Of a stretch of DNA of 64,000 bases, positions 23,901 through 36,484 are shown piece by piece (position 1 is the stretch's first letter; the number at the start of each line of letters is the position of its first letter). The stretch lies in NCBI GenBank assembly GCA_020746105.1, contig CM036617.1, positions 21,954,037 through 22,018,036 on the forward strand, written 5' to 3'. The translations under genes were made by a program, and so were the position numbers. The notes under the pieces are model-generated. The model did not search any database. It had not been told where the DNA came from and saw only the letters and a list, made by a program, of their open reading frames with translations. Origin of the DNA: Trogon surrucura. Lineage: Eukaryota > Chordata > Aves > Trogoniformes > Trogonidae.

Positions 23901-26900
23901 TAAAATAGCCAACATCTGAGAAAAACCAATGTCGTAACAGATTTTGTTACAGATTCGCTATTTCTCATAAAGCAATATCGTCACAAAATAAATAATCGAG
24001 TCATTCAAACTCAACAAGTTGTCTAGTTTTCAATATATCCCACAAGTTCAGCAGAGGACATTCACACAGGTAGAACAGACTGATTTTTATTCATTCTTTA
24101 CAGCTGTGTAAAAGACTTTCTTTTTTCTCATTCTTGTGTTGTCTCCCACATATGTCATCATGCAAATGATGTAAAAAAAATGTAAAAAAAGAACTCCAAT
24201 TAGATGCTCCTGCATCAGATTATTACAAATATATACACATATGAAGCAGAGAGGAAATGAAATAGCAGCAGAACTCAAAACGCCTGTTCAGGTTTATCCT
24301 CCTCTACCTAGGTAGGGGAGGAAAGTTATCCCTATGCACAGTGCTTTACAGGCTGGAATTCAAAACCTTCTGAGGTACATGCAAGCTAGCTACATGGCTT
24401 GAAACAACAGGAAAGGACGAGGTACATTTTTCACTTATATGGCAAGGGGATATATTGACTTTTAAGCACATTGATGATTAGCTCTAAGTGAGTGGTACTA
24501 CACTGGCCCTCATTATATCTCTTCCCTTCTGTAAAGACATAATAAACAAAGATATGGGAAAAAAATCATTATATGTGAATATATAACACAATCTCTTCAA
24601 GAGATACTCAAGATTGACAAAACTCTGATTAACAATCCTCCTCACATATACATATTTGTCTATAGCAGATACTGACTTTACTCGTAAGCATGCAAACGTC
24701 ATTCAGCAGTACCCCTTTCTACTTAAGAGTGCTGACAAAGCTGTCGTGGTTTAAAATGAGGAGCTCCAACCTCTTTGAAAGAAGAGCCCTTTGAAGGAGA
24801 CCTCTGACAAAGTCTCGGCCATTTCAGTGGCCAAGTCCAGCATCTTCATAACCCATTTTTATGGGCAGCTTAAAAGACAAGGTAGATCTGGCCATGACAC
24901 CTGATGTCCCTTTTCTGCTGTCTCCACTGGGAGCACACAAGCATAGATAGGAGTGGTGACCTCCTGAACATAGGCCGCAAAATCTGCATGAGCTCATCTC
25001 TGAGCTTTTCAGTGCTCCCTCTCTTCTCCGGCACGCAGTGGATCTACAGCTGCCACCTCTTCCTGTATTTGGTTTACATATCAAATTTGCTGGGAAGTTA
25101 ATATCTTTGTTCTCCATTCCAGAAGAGATAGACAAAAAGAAACTTCTATCTTTGCTATCGTCCTTTCCACAGCTCCTTGGTCATGGAATATTTAAACTTC
25201 TTCCCACAAGGTATCAAACAACATTATCATTATCTTTAATTACAAACTAACCTGATGTATTTTTATAATTAAAGGGAAGTAAATAACATTTAGAGTTTAA
25301 TTCTGAGCTTCTGCAGAAGGCAGTGGTTAAGTTAAATCCCTTATTGGAAGTACAAAACACTATTCACAAAAGACGAAGATGAAATAGACATAACCACAGA
25401 CAAATGTGAATCATATCCACAATACCTTGTCTTTTAAAATAAGTATCTGTATCATCTTAGCAAGAAGACCAAGCTGTAAAGAGTAGTTGGGGCAATCATA
25501 TCATGCCCTAAAAAGGACAGCTTTGATCAGAGCTGTATTTCTTGTGAAATAAGGATGAAAATTGCTGTTTGCAGATCCTTAATTAAAGGGTAGGTATCAA
25601 AGCCTTTTAAACCATAGAGATTACCAGTTCCCAAAATGTTAAGCTTCTACTCTTCTTCTATACAGTCTTCCAACATGAATTTCTATTTCCAAAGCATGTA
25701 TGCTGAAGAAGAGGCATGTCAAAGCTGTGAATACCAAAACCGAAAGACATGTACGGTGTTAACATCTTAAAAGAATTAAAGGTTCAGTTCAATTATTTAT
25801 ACTGATTCAGTCCAATTCTGCATTAGGCAGAAAAAAGCAAGAAGCACATGGTATGCTGCATGTTGCCTTTTCACAGGATGAAAGGCAGCACCTGCTCCTT
25901 GACACAGTGAGGACCACTGCCCCACCACACAGTCCAAACCAAAGGCAGTCAAAGCTCACTGACCCAACAACTCAGGGGCAACAACAGTCCATTCTGGCTA
26001 GACCTCAGGGAGCCTGAACAGGTTGTGGCTTGGGGTGGAAGGATGAAGACCTTCCTGCTGAGTATGACATGTCGGCAAGCTGCTCCTCAGAAAAGCAGCC
26101 AGCACCCCCACAAACTTTCGGTGTGGTCTTGGCCAGGCAACAGTGAGCATTGAACTGGGGTTGAACTAGCAGGGCTGAAGAAAGAGCAGATGAGCAGAGC
26201 TAATCTATGTGGCAAGTTAGTACAGCCCAGAACTGCTGAAAAATAAGTCACTTTTCCACAGTTGCTTAAAAGATAAGTTTTTAACATAGGGTGAGAAAGT
26301 TGCAGTAAATCACCGTACCAATAGCATACACTGCTATTTACATCACTAGGGATCCTCAGGGATTCTTAAAACATTAGAATCTTTCAATTTCTGTTGCTAA
26401 AGCTAGGGTCTTTATTATAGAACTTAGTACTTGTAACTCTCTCCGAATAACTGTAACATTGTGCAAGGTCTCACAGATACTTTACTGGGTTGCTCTATTG
26501 CAAATCTTGCATGAAAATGTAGCACTGATCTGTAAAGTTCTGTTCGTTTTCATAAATACCACAGCATACCTTTTTACTGCAGCTTATCGTCATCTTCATG
26601 CATGTTTCAACAAGTGTTCATTTCTGTTCACCCGTCATTCTGCTCACTGACTTCCTCTGTGCTAGAGGTCTTCTCCAGCAATTTAACAACTTCCACAGTT
26701 CATAAAATAATATGAACACTATCATCAGGAAAAGATAGCTTTCATGAAACTAATCTCTGTATATAATGGCTTTTGGCCTGTGTCTGCACAGTCCCAAGTC
26801 TAGGAAATAAGAATTTATTTGAAATCATATACCAATGCCTCTGATTCCTAGTATTTGATACATCCATCCTATCTCCCTCTCTATTTCTTCACAGAAAGCC

Positions 26901-28349
26901 CCTTACACTCCTCCAGATAGTAGTGGTGTCCTGAGGGTTCTTGAAGCCACACCTGTCATCAAGTAATATCTTGAACCCTCTGCTGGCTAAAGCTCTTTCC
27001 TGACAGAATGAATAGCTTGAACCGAACTGGACACATCATCATTCAGATGGGTTTACAGAACAAAACCTTTTTGTTTTCAGTCAGCCAAAATTCTAAGACC
27101 ATCAAGCAACTAGTCTTTGAGTAATTAGATCTTCCACTGGGTACAGCATACAGCTTTGTGAGGCAGGGCACTAGAAAATAGGTTGGGCTCCCTGAACTAA
27201 CAATGAACAGTTGTACTGTACATTTATCTGGAGGTAGTAAGATCCTCCTTTGTCTCTCAGATACATGAGTCTCAGAGATATCAGATGTCCTATCATTGCA
27301 TCCTTTGTTCATTCTTTTCTGTGACTGATGAAGAGGTTTAAAATGAAAGAATAATCATTCTTTCTTTTTAAGTTATTTATGTACATTTACCAAGTAGAGC
27401 TAGGAAGGGAAATAAAGAACACATATGTAAAATTAATAGTTATAGCTGTTCCCTTGTCGCAGTCAGATGCTTGTTCATCAGCAGTGCTCATGCAGGCTGG
27501 ATAAACCACAGGAATAATTGCCTCACGAATGCCCAGTACCACAGATTTTCCTTCTTCAACCAGAATATCTGCAGGTAGTGCCTGACAGCCCCGTTCAGCA
27601 TGACAGAACTGACAGCAGCCTGCATGTAGTCTGACAACTCTGTATCAGCAAACTTGCTTCCGATTACTGTTCAGCACATGAGATTACATAGCTATTAAAA
27701 TCAGCACCTGGTGTTGATACAATGCCAAGTTCATACACAATCAGTATGTTCTCCCATCAGCCACTCACTGCATCCTCCAGAGGGGAAGCCAAAGCTCTTG
27801 CCATCAGTTCTGGCCCTTTTGCCTCCTGCTGCAAAAAAACTGCTACTCTTGAGCAACAGCTGTAGCTCAGGTCATGGAGTGAACTAAAACTGGACATAGC
27901 CTTACGTGCTTTATTTAACTTATGTTGGCATGTTACAACCATTTTCTACCATGTGAAAGGGGAAGTCAAACAGGTTCTTCAGTAAGACTCTGTGAAGAAA
28001 TTTGGATAGTGACACAATTTTGTTTGGCACTCCAGACCAAAAGATACAGCCATAGGAAGCCTAGTGCCTAACCAGGGCTACAGAAGTCACTGTAGCTGCA
28101 GTTTACAAGAACACGGTATGGCATAGCTGTGCAGAGCAGGTACTTACAGCTGGTTTGACTGATTTATTTTTCCTTACCTGAACAAACACTAAATTGGGAA
28201 CAGACACATAGAAGCTGATGAAATAGCAGGCTTTCTTCACTTTAAGTAAATAAATATGGCAAAGATCAGTAGGAAGTAAAAGCAAACCATCTTCTGCACA
28301 AAAGGTCAGTGCCATTCTAGAGCATCTTTGTCTCATGGAGAAATCAGAA
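14991..28349. other. Long intergenic stretch, no gene recognised
   Basis: About 13.4 kb of AT-rich DNA. Somewhat GC-richer patches at 15.2-15.5, 19.3-19.7 and 24.8-25.1 kb carry short frames of about 70-105 codons with no recognisable domain or splice pattern. A perfect 12-bp palindrome GTCACCGGTGAC lies at 19506-19517. The minus strand at 27.43-27.94 kb has coding-like pieces in several frames (see findings). No recent transposon was seen. Confidence 0.5.
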
Positions 28350-28866
28350 TCTATACTTCTGGAATACTGTGTCCAGTTTTGGTCCCCATTACACAAAAAA
28401 AACATCTGGACAGGCTGGAGCGTGTCCAGAGAAGGGCTACAAAGATGATCAAAGGACTGGGAAGCCTGCCATGTGAGGAAAGGTTGAGAGAACTGGGTTT
28501 GTTTAGCTTTGAGAAAGAAGAGTTAGGGATGACTTTATCAATGTGTTCCAGTACTTAAAGGCTGGCTACAAAGAGGGTGTGGACTCCTGTTTTACAAGGA
28601 ATCACATGAAAAAGACAGGGATAATGGGTACAAGTTACTCCTGGGAAGATTCTGATTGGACATAAGAGGAAAATTTTTCACAATAAGAACAATCAGCCAT
28701 TGGAATAATCTCTGCAGGGAAGTGGTGGATTCCCCAACACTGATGACACTTTTAAGGTTCAGCTGGACAGGGTGCTGGGCCATCTTGTCTAGACCATGCT
28801 TTTGCCAAGAAAGGTTGGACTAGATGATCCTTTAGGTCCCTTCCAAGCTGGTATCCTATTATTCCT
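28350..28866 (+). mobile_element. CR1 LINE 3'-end fragment, plus strand
   Basis: This is a 5'-truncated CR1 on the plus strand. It begins in the late ORF2 region (ACTGTGTCCAGTTTTGGTCC) and runs through TGGACAGGCTGGAGCGTGTC, AGAGAACTGGG and GGTTGGACTAGATGATCC to the 3' end near 28866. The reading frame at 28328-28558 contains [19 protein letters not shown] and [15 protein letters not shown], typical of the ORF2 C-terminus, and is then broken by frameshifts. The terminal 8-bp repeats are eroded, which indicates moderate age. Confidence 0.9.
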
Positions 28867-31800
28867 TCTACAAAAAAATTTCTGAAAAAAAATTTCCAAC
28901 AGGGCATGATGTGAAGTAGAATGGTCCTCAGAGGACTGAGATCTCCTGTATTCACCTCCTTTGGCTCTCCTGTCCCATAGCACCACATTTTGCCATCCTC
29001 TCCCCTTCAAGGACACAGATTCCCTACTGAATGCCCCAGTCTGCTCTGAGAAGAAGCAGGTGTTTCAAAGGACAGAGGAAAGGATACCGGAATACAGTGA
29101 GTTTCTAGCCTCTCCTTCTTCTTCTTCTGCTGGAGAAGGGAGGCTGTGCAAGTAACGTCTGTTCTGGGCTGCAGGAGAAAGGCCGGAGCAGTGTAGAACC
29201 AGATGCAGAACCAGGAGCTGAACACAGGATCTGTACTGTTATTTCTGCAAACTATTACACTGTCATGGCAGTGGCATCTAGAACTTCTGAAACCACTTGC
29301 TACTGAGATATTATGGTCATCTCAGTATATAACCCATCGTTACCCTATAGATGAATACCTATTCTGCAGCCTCTTGTAGACTGCATCTACACACAGTTCC
29401 TGCTTACAAAATCTTCATTCCTCCAAACAACTGGTTTTCCCTCTGCAGCAGGCTGCCAGGCTATCTTTGACCTACTGACACTTCCCACACAGGACTCTGA
29501 TCCCTCTGAATCTGATCCCTTTGATACCTCTTTTTTTTTTTTTTTTTTACACCTACCTACATCTGTGGCTTCCAGATGATTTTCTTTCAGATCAACATTG
29601 CTGCATGAACATGCAATTGGGCAGGAGTCCAACGGGGGCATAAGGCTTAGTGCAGGCATTTGCTGTGATCTTGTGGGATGTACCAGGGATCCAGTGTCTC
29701 ATAAATCATGGAACTTTTCAGTTGCTAGGTACTAATACTAGAGTGCCAAATGAGACAGCAATTTCATAACAGTATCTTCTAGGGTGCAAAAGCAAATATT
29801 ATTGAAAACTTAGAATAAAATCCCAAATGTTGGTATGGAACAAATATTCCCTGTTTATTTTATTACAAGAACTTATGGATATCAAATGAACTAAGTCACC
29901 AGGTCCAGAATAAACAAAAAGAGGAATTGCTTTATACAGCATGATATTAAGTTGCAGAACAATAGGGGCATTATTATGTTTCTGATGGTTTTGGTCATTC
30001 TGTAAAGGCCAGTTCATTCCTTGACAAAAGTACATGTTTAACACCAAAGTACACAGAATATCATATAAAGAATGGAGCCACATTTCTATAACTCAACATT
30101 TTGAGAGAGAGCAAGGCCCTCACACAAAAAATAAACCAAGAAAAACTTTGTCATGCAAGGTGGTATTCCACCGAATAAGCAAGCTTCTAAGAAGTGATTT
30201 TTCTGTAGAATTCAATAAGGGATTAACGCACATTAGGTGACAGTCATCAATCTTGACTATGATTTTTTTGATTACTTTTCCTAAGATAAACGGCTGTCAC
30301 AGTATTTTCCAGGTTAAAAAAAATCTGGTTTACGTTCGTAACCCTTTCCAACCAAATCCTAAAGTTGTCTTCTCATCACTTACATTATTACTTTGAAGAT
30401 ATTATTAGAAGCCATGATTGCTTTTCCTGAGACATCTTCATGTAGTCTTTATAGTGTCTTGGTTTAAGGTTGTTTTAAACTATTTTTTCACAGCTCTCTA
30501 GTTTTTTAGAAGACTATAAAGAGTTTTAAGGTGAGGAAAAGTGCAACAGTGTATCTAGAGAAAATAAACACAAGCTTTACTAAGCATGAGCTAGGAAATG
30601 CATGTCAAACTAGATTTCAGAACTCCAGACTAAAACCAGCTGAATGTCAGAAGAAGTACACCTGATTTAAGAAAGCTAGCTGCAAGTATCAGCTCAGTCT
30701 GATTCTTTTTATAACTTACGTGCTTTTGTCTATATTTTTCTTTATCCTTTTGGCATTTTATGGCTGTAGCTAATATGCAAGATTTCTTATAAACAGTATG
30801 ATGCAGCTGCTATCACCTCATACAGGGAAAGTATAGTTTATAATCTATAACAGAGAAAAGAAAGAAAAAAGAAAAATAATCAAATCTGTCAACTCTTTCA
30901 AATTATAATATGTGAAAAAAATCATGTATTGCAACTGGGGCTGCAGCCAATTGCTTAGGGATTAGATCTAGTTAGTATTTCTTCTGAGACATCGGTTCTA
31001 TTCAGATGCCTTCTTAATGATAGTGCTATTTATCAAAGTCACCTATTTAAGAGTCGTGACAGTCTCTACATCTTCTTGTCTTTCACTTCTTTGAAAAAAC
31101 CTACTTTTCTCTAGGAGGCAACACTCTTCCAAAAATTGCTCTCATCCAAAAATGCTACTCTATAACTCAGTTACTATATCATCTTCCGAGGAAAGACTCC
31201 TATCTCTATGCCTGAATCTCCAAAAATAACAGGCTCCAGTTCAGAAATATACATAGACTTAAATCCTATTGACTGTTTCCTACTTAAAGATATGGACATA
31301 CAAGTGCTTTGCTATACAGGGATGGAATTCAAGAAACCTCAACTCTCTACACCTTTTGCACTTTTCAAGACAATTATCAATTTTTCAGTGATAAGTTCAG
31401 GTTCTTACGATCTGAACTGCAGAGGCACTAAGTACCCACAGTTTGCAGTCATTCCTTAAGGAACTGAAATTGCTCAGCAGAGAAATTTGGATTTGAGTTC
31501 ACAGTATGTGTACTCTGCATTATGGAATTTGATGCAGGCAAATTCTCTCTGAAGAGAGTTCCCAGATGCCAAAGTAATGTAAATGAGGGAAAACAGAATT
31601 GTATCGTTAGCAGGTATATACCGATAAAACTCACCGGAAACTACAGGTACTAGCTGAGAATCTTGACTACTACATTTCTTCAAGTTTATGCCTTAACAAA
31701 ACAGGCCACTGAATTAAAGCTCTGGCATAAAATACTACAATTTAAAAAGCAACACTGATTTTAAAAAGTAAGTAAAGTTGTTCTTAGTTTGTTCTTGATT

Positions 31801-33157
31801 ACATGTGGGTGCAGACGATTGGGAAAGAGGGCCAATTCTGGTTAAGATTATCAGCAAAAAAGGAAGAGGAAAGGAGAAGTGGTATAAGATCTATGAGACA
31901 GACTGAGGATGTTTTATTTAAATCCGGAAAATTCTGAACTACAAAGTGAAAATAAAGGGCCAAACTGAGCAAATGTTTGAAGACAGAAGTGTGGTCATGT
32001 GACTGCGGTCTATTATCAGACATAAGTACCTCCAAACATCATTTTGTCTAAAATCAGAACATTCTTTTTAGTTGAAACTAACCGGAATCTTTTAGAAAAT
32101 GTTTTGATGGAGTTGCCTTAAGGGAATACTTCTAAACACGTGTTTTGATAACAACTAGGCAGGCGGCCAGCTATGATCTCTACTCCTGATCAGTTAATTG
32201 CACATATCAGATTTGTTTCTCCATTCTCTTCCTTCCCACTTGGCCTGCTTTCTTTGCTTCTTCTACAGAAGAGTAACATTTGGAGTATTGGGCTTTTTAT
32301 ACTGTTTTTTGCAACATCTAGCAAAATGTGGCAAAACCTGATTGAGACCTTAGCATGCTTTAAGAGTAAGGCAGGTATTAACAAAAGTATTATTGGATAA
32401 TAAATTGTTTTGAAGAGAAGGGCCTGCTACTATGCCCAACCATTTTTAAAAATAGGCTGAAAATACAGAGCCTCAAAAACATCTGTTGGCTTATGAAATA
32501 CAAATCACAAAATCACAGTTCTCTCAAATTCCCTGTTTTAACTACATGAACAGTACTGCTGATTAAGCTCAAACAGCCTTGGGGAAAGTCAGTTCACTGA
32601 CAAAACTCCACCAGCACCTCTGGTAAGAATGCTAAGTTAGTGTAAGTTTGCACTCTGGTGCAGAGCTTCAGCCACCCTAACAGGTAGAAAATCACAGTGC
32701 ACCGTCTCAGTACAAGTGAAAGACTCAAGGTAGAAGAGGAAAGAAACTTCTGTGTTTTCATTTAAAGAAACAAAAAGGAATAATTAGAAAGACACAACTC
32801 TGATGCTGTTGATTCCCTTCTCAGATGTGTGTGAGGACAGCTAAGGGCTGTGAAACTTCACAATGAAGTGAGAAGCATACTGTTGCCCTAGGGATGCTTA
32901 TTATTCTTACTATTCTTCAAGAACACTTTAAATACAGAAGCTTTTGAAGTTTCAGAACCAGATTATTTTGGTTTGGAATTCATACAGAACTGTTTTGCAT
33001 TCTCTCAAGTACAGTATTACAAATATTTATGTTATTTTTTAAGAGATAGGAAAATGTATTTGGGGGGACTGGGTGACCACATGGCATAAACTGCCACTGC
33101 TCCTTTGATTTCATTTTGGCTATAACTTACACAACTGAGTATCTAACCCAGTGAGAA
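28867..33157. other. Intergenic stretch, no gene seen
   Basis: AT-rich DNA with only short chance frames. An 18-nt T run lies at 29531-29548 and a short TTC run near 29117-29130. No exon or recognised repeat family was found. Confidence 0.55.
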
Positions 33158-33232
33158 AAAGTAACTTGCCTCCAGTCATACCCATGTGATAGAACCAGGA
33201 ATGAAACCGCAACTTCTGACTCCCAATCATGG
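33158..33232 (-). repeat. MIR-like ancient SINE remnant
   Basis: The stretch reading AAGTAACTTGCCTCCAGTCA and then GATAGAACCAGGAATGAAAC, CTGACTCCCAATC parallels the reverse complement of the MIR or CORE-SINE middle (AGTNACTTGCCCAAGGTCAC, then a GAGCCAGGATT-like part). The similarity is by eye and old, so the exact subfamily cannot be given. Confidence 0.45.
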
Positions 33233-35754
33233 GTGAATTAACTAATACTTCCTACAGGGTGCATCTACATTATCCTTGAGGACAACCTCAAAGACAACTT
33301 CCCAACCCTCCTCATTATCTAGATGCGGGAATGCCCTTGAGGTTTCCCTTAGAGTGTTTCACCTGGTGAGCCAAGAACCAAAAACCTCCATTTTGCTTAG
33401 ATCTTAGGGTACTCATAAGGGAAAAAATCAAAGCTGGGCCCTATGAAGAGCCAGAGGAAAAAGAAACATAGGCAAACAGCAATAAAAATTCAGGACCAAA
33501 GACAGGCAAACCAAGGTCGTTTTCTCCTCCTAAGTCATGAGGTCAAAGACCTGCCACTGTGGCACATAAAAACATCAGACAGGCCTTTTTTCCTGAAAGT
33601 CAGAAACTGCTGGGGCTATGTTCAAAGATCGTGTTAACTAGAACAAGTTGCTCTGCAACAACTGTGCAGAGTGCTGCAGATTATGGTAAATTATGGTAAG
33701 TCTGATGACACACTCTGTGATAACAGCAAGCCAGTCTTTCAGGAAATGCCAAAGGGTCTTGATTTTTCTGCCTAAATGTGCTGTAGTTGAAGTTCTTGCA
33801 TTGTAAGCGCTGCAGCAGAGAGTGGGAGCAGGTATCAGCAATACCTGGACTAACAACACCTTTGTGATAAAGCAGAAACAGGGTGTTAGCTTTTATCAAT
33901 GTAAATCACACAGGAGGATGGATTTGGGTATTCTAAAGCATCTCTACCATAAGACTGACTAGCCTCATGAAAAAATATTCCTAACACTTTAGAAGGGTGA
34001 TGACCAGCACTTCTGACTACAAGTGGGACCTAGATTGACAACTACTGCTTGAGCAGTGCTGACCCACCACAAAAGACTCTAAAAATGATCTTCCACCTCT
34101 CTAAATCATCAGCCCATTGTCGATCAACAGGAGACAGCTGCCCTGATAGATGTGCATGACGAAAGCTTGCAATTGCACTGCTCCTGCTGGTGTGACACTT
34201 GTAATAGGATATCCAGAATCTACACCACACTCTACACCACAGGCTGTGGTTAGCACAAATGATGGTTACGTGGCCAGTGAGTGGGCTATAATGATGGCGC
34301 TGCATTTCCCATGATGACTCCTGACCTCTTCTCTGAGTGCCTATTGGAGCTCCTATGGACTGAAATAGAGGAATGGTGACAGAAGGAAAGGTGACAGAAG
34401 AGGTACAGCAAAGTGGTGCAGGTGGCATGTATATAAAGCAGCATAGTAAATCAGTTGATGTATATGATCTGTTAGGCACAGCATGAATACTATAACAGCC
34501 TTGTTTAGCATGGGGAAGGTGTTAGTATAACCACTGTTAACTGTTTGATAAGTTTGATTGTTTCTTCCACAAAGAATTTTTGTTAAGATTCATACTTAAG
34601 AAATACTTCCAGAAAGTTCTCATTTCTATCATCAACTACCTTTCATGGCTTTGACCCAATGAAGCACTTTTGGCATAAATAGCAGCCCTAGGCTTTGTTC
34701 TGTTTCCCTAAAAATTCCTAAATTAAGATTTAACTTGCCTAAATTGAATCTTGTCTAATTCTTGCCTAACATTTAGATGAAAAATGAAGCAACCTCTTTA
34801 AGAGCTTGAGGTCCTCGCATAGTAAAAGGATTATGGTAAACCTACCAAATATTTCTCAAGGAAGATTCTTTCTCGAGTTTAGAAAAGTTTAAGTAATGAT
34901 TTTAAGAAGACAGTATCTCCCTCTGCAGGACTTCAGAGACACCTCTCTCTCTCTCTGGTTTCACACAGGAAACACAAGTACTTGTTCTAGAAGAGCTTTT
35001 TAGATGTGAGTACAAGCTGGATATCCAATTTCAGTAACTCCAGGTCAGATCTTATCCTAGTAATTTCCATGATTAGAATCAAACATTTAGTGAGTAGTCC
35101 AGTAGATTTTAATCAGACCACTTGTGCTTGAATGCTTTGCTGGATTAGTGACTACACAAGGAAGCACGAGTTGATGATAAGAAGGTGTAAGTGAAGTGTA
35201 ATGTCACATAGGTTCTATTTCTGGCTCTGGTACTAGTCTATTTTGTGCCTTATACAAATCACATTATATATGCAGTATCCTTATTTTATGTAAGAAGAAA
35301 AAGTTATTACCAACCTTTGGAAAAATATTGAATTATATATAAATGACTGGTCTTATTATTACACACATCTGATCAAATTTTGGGGAAGCCATAGAATAGG
35401 AAATCAGAGATTCTTTAGTCTGCCAGGCTCAACAGGGAAAATAGTGTCATAAATGCAAAATGCAATGCTCAAGCTTTAAAAGGTTAAATTGGTAATAATT
35501 AACCTTACTTCTCTTTTTCATATGTACAAAAGAAAGATCAAAGACCTCTAATAGACTGTCAGGACTTGTTTTTATTTAAAATCCAGAGAACTAAAATGTG
35601 CTTTCCATGAACAGTATTGTTCTTTTTTAAAAAAAAAAAAAAAGTTCTTTTAATTCTGTACAGCTCACTCGTAAATTTTATTTCAGTGTAAGCATTTCTA
35701 ATTTTACCATGAAAGCAACAAATGGGCTGTTACCAAAAACTCTTCCAGTGAACG
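33233..35754. other. Intergenic stretch, no gene seen
   Basis: AT-rich DNA with short chance frames only. The longest is 145 codons on the minus strand at 34042-34479, without a recognisable domain. An A run of about 15 nt is present near 35630. Confidence 0.55.
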
Positions 35755-35790
35755 GGGAAGCTGGAAGTAGCCTCAAGATCACATGCCCTG

Positions 35791-36081
35791 GTGCTTACAG
35801 GTGACTTCAATCACCCTGATATTAATTGGGAATATCACACAACCAAGAACAATCAGTCCAAAAGGTTCCCGCAGTGTATTGATGATAATTTTCTGCTGCA
35901 AGTGGTTGAAGAACCAAGGAGGAAAGGTGTGATGTTGGACCTTGTATTAACAAACAAAGGTCTGGTCGTGCACATTAAGGTTGGAGGCAATCTTGGCTGT
36001 AGTGACCATGATATATTAGAGTTTAGTACTGTTAGGGCAAAAAAAAAAGGTAGTAAAGCAAAATTTCTACCCTGGACTTGA
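35791..36081 (+). pseudogene. CR1 ORF2 remnant: endonuclease C-terminal part
   Basis: This open frame of 96 codons holds the last part of the apurinic-type endonuclease/exonuclease/phosphatase domain of CR1 ORF2. Visible motifs are GDFNHPDINW near residue 4, LDLVLTN near residue 50 and CSDHDILEF near residue 71, where the SDH histidine is catalytic in this fold. The N-terminal half of the domain, including its catalytic Glu, was never copied because of 5' truncation. The frame ends in a stop at 36081, where an intact element would continue into the linker and RT. Confidence 0.85.
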
Positions 36082-36484
36082 AGAGGGCTAACTATGTCTT
36101 CTTCAGAGATATACTTAGAAGCATCCCATGGGCTAAGATCCTACAAGGCAGGGATGCACAAAAGAGCTGGTCAACCTTCAAACTCCACTTACACCAGGCT
36201 CAAGATAAATGCATTCCCTCAGAATGAAAATCAAGTAGAGGAGGCAGGAGACCTGCATGGTTAGGCAAGGGGCTCCTGGAAAAACTCAAATGGAAGAGGG
36301 AAATTTACAGTAAGTGGAAAAAGGGTCTGGTTAACTGGGAGGATTACAGAAATGTGGCCAGAGTATGTAGAGATTCAACAAGAAAGGCCAAAGCTCTCTT
36401 GGAATTTAGTCTGGCTAGGGAAGTGAAAGAAAACAAGAAAAATTTCTTCAAATACATGAGTGAGAGAAGGAAGAGTAGGAAAAA

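Noticed and set aside
24741..24830. Possible LTR start (TGTCGTGGTTTA, as in common bird LTRs)
   Set aside because: Only about 12 bases match, what follows does not look like the LTR family, and no matching end or flank duplicate was found.
34042..34479. 145-codon minus-strand frame
   Set aside because: No domain or motif recognised. Single open frames of this size are expected a few times in 64 kb.
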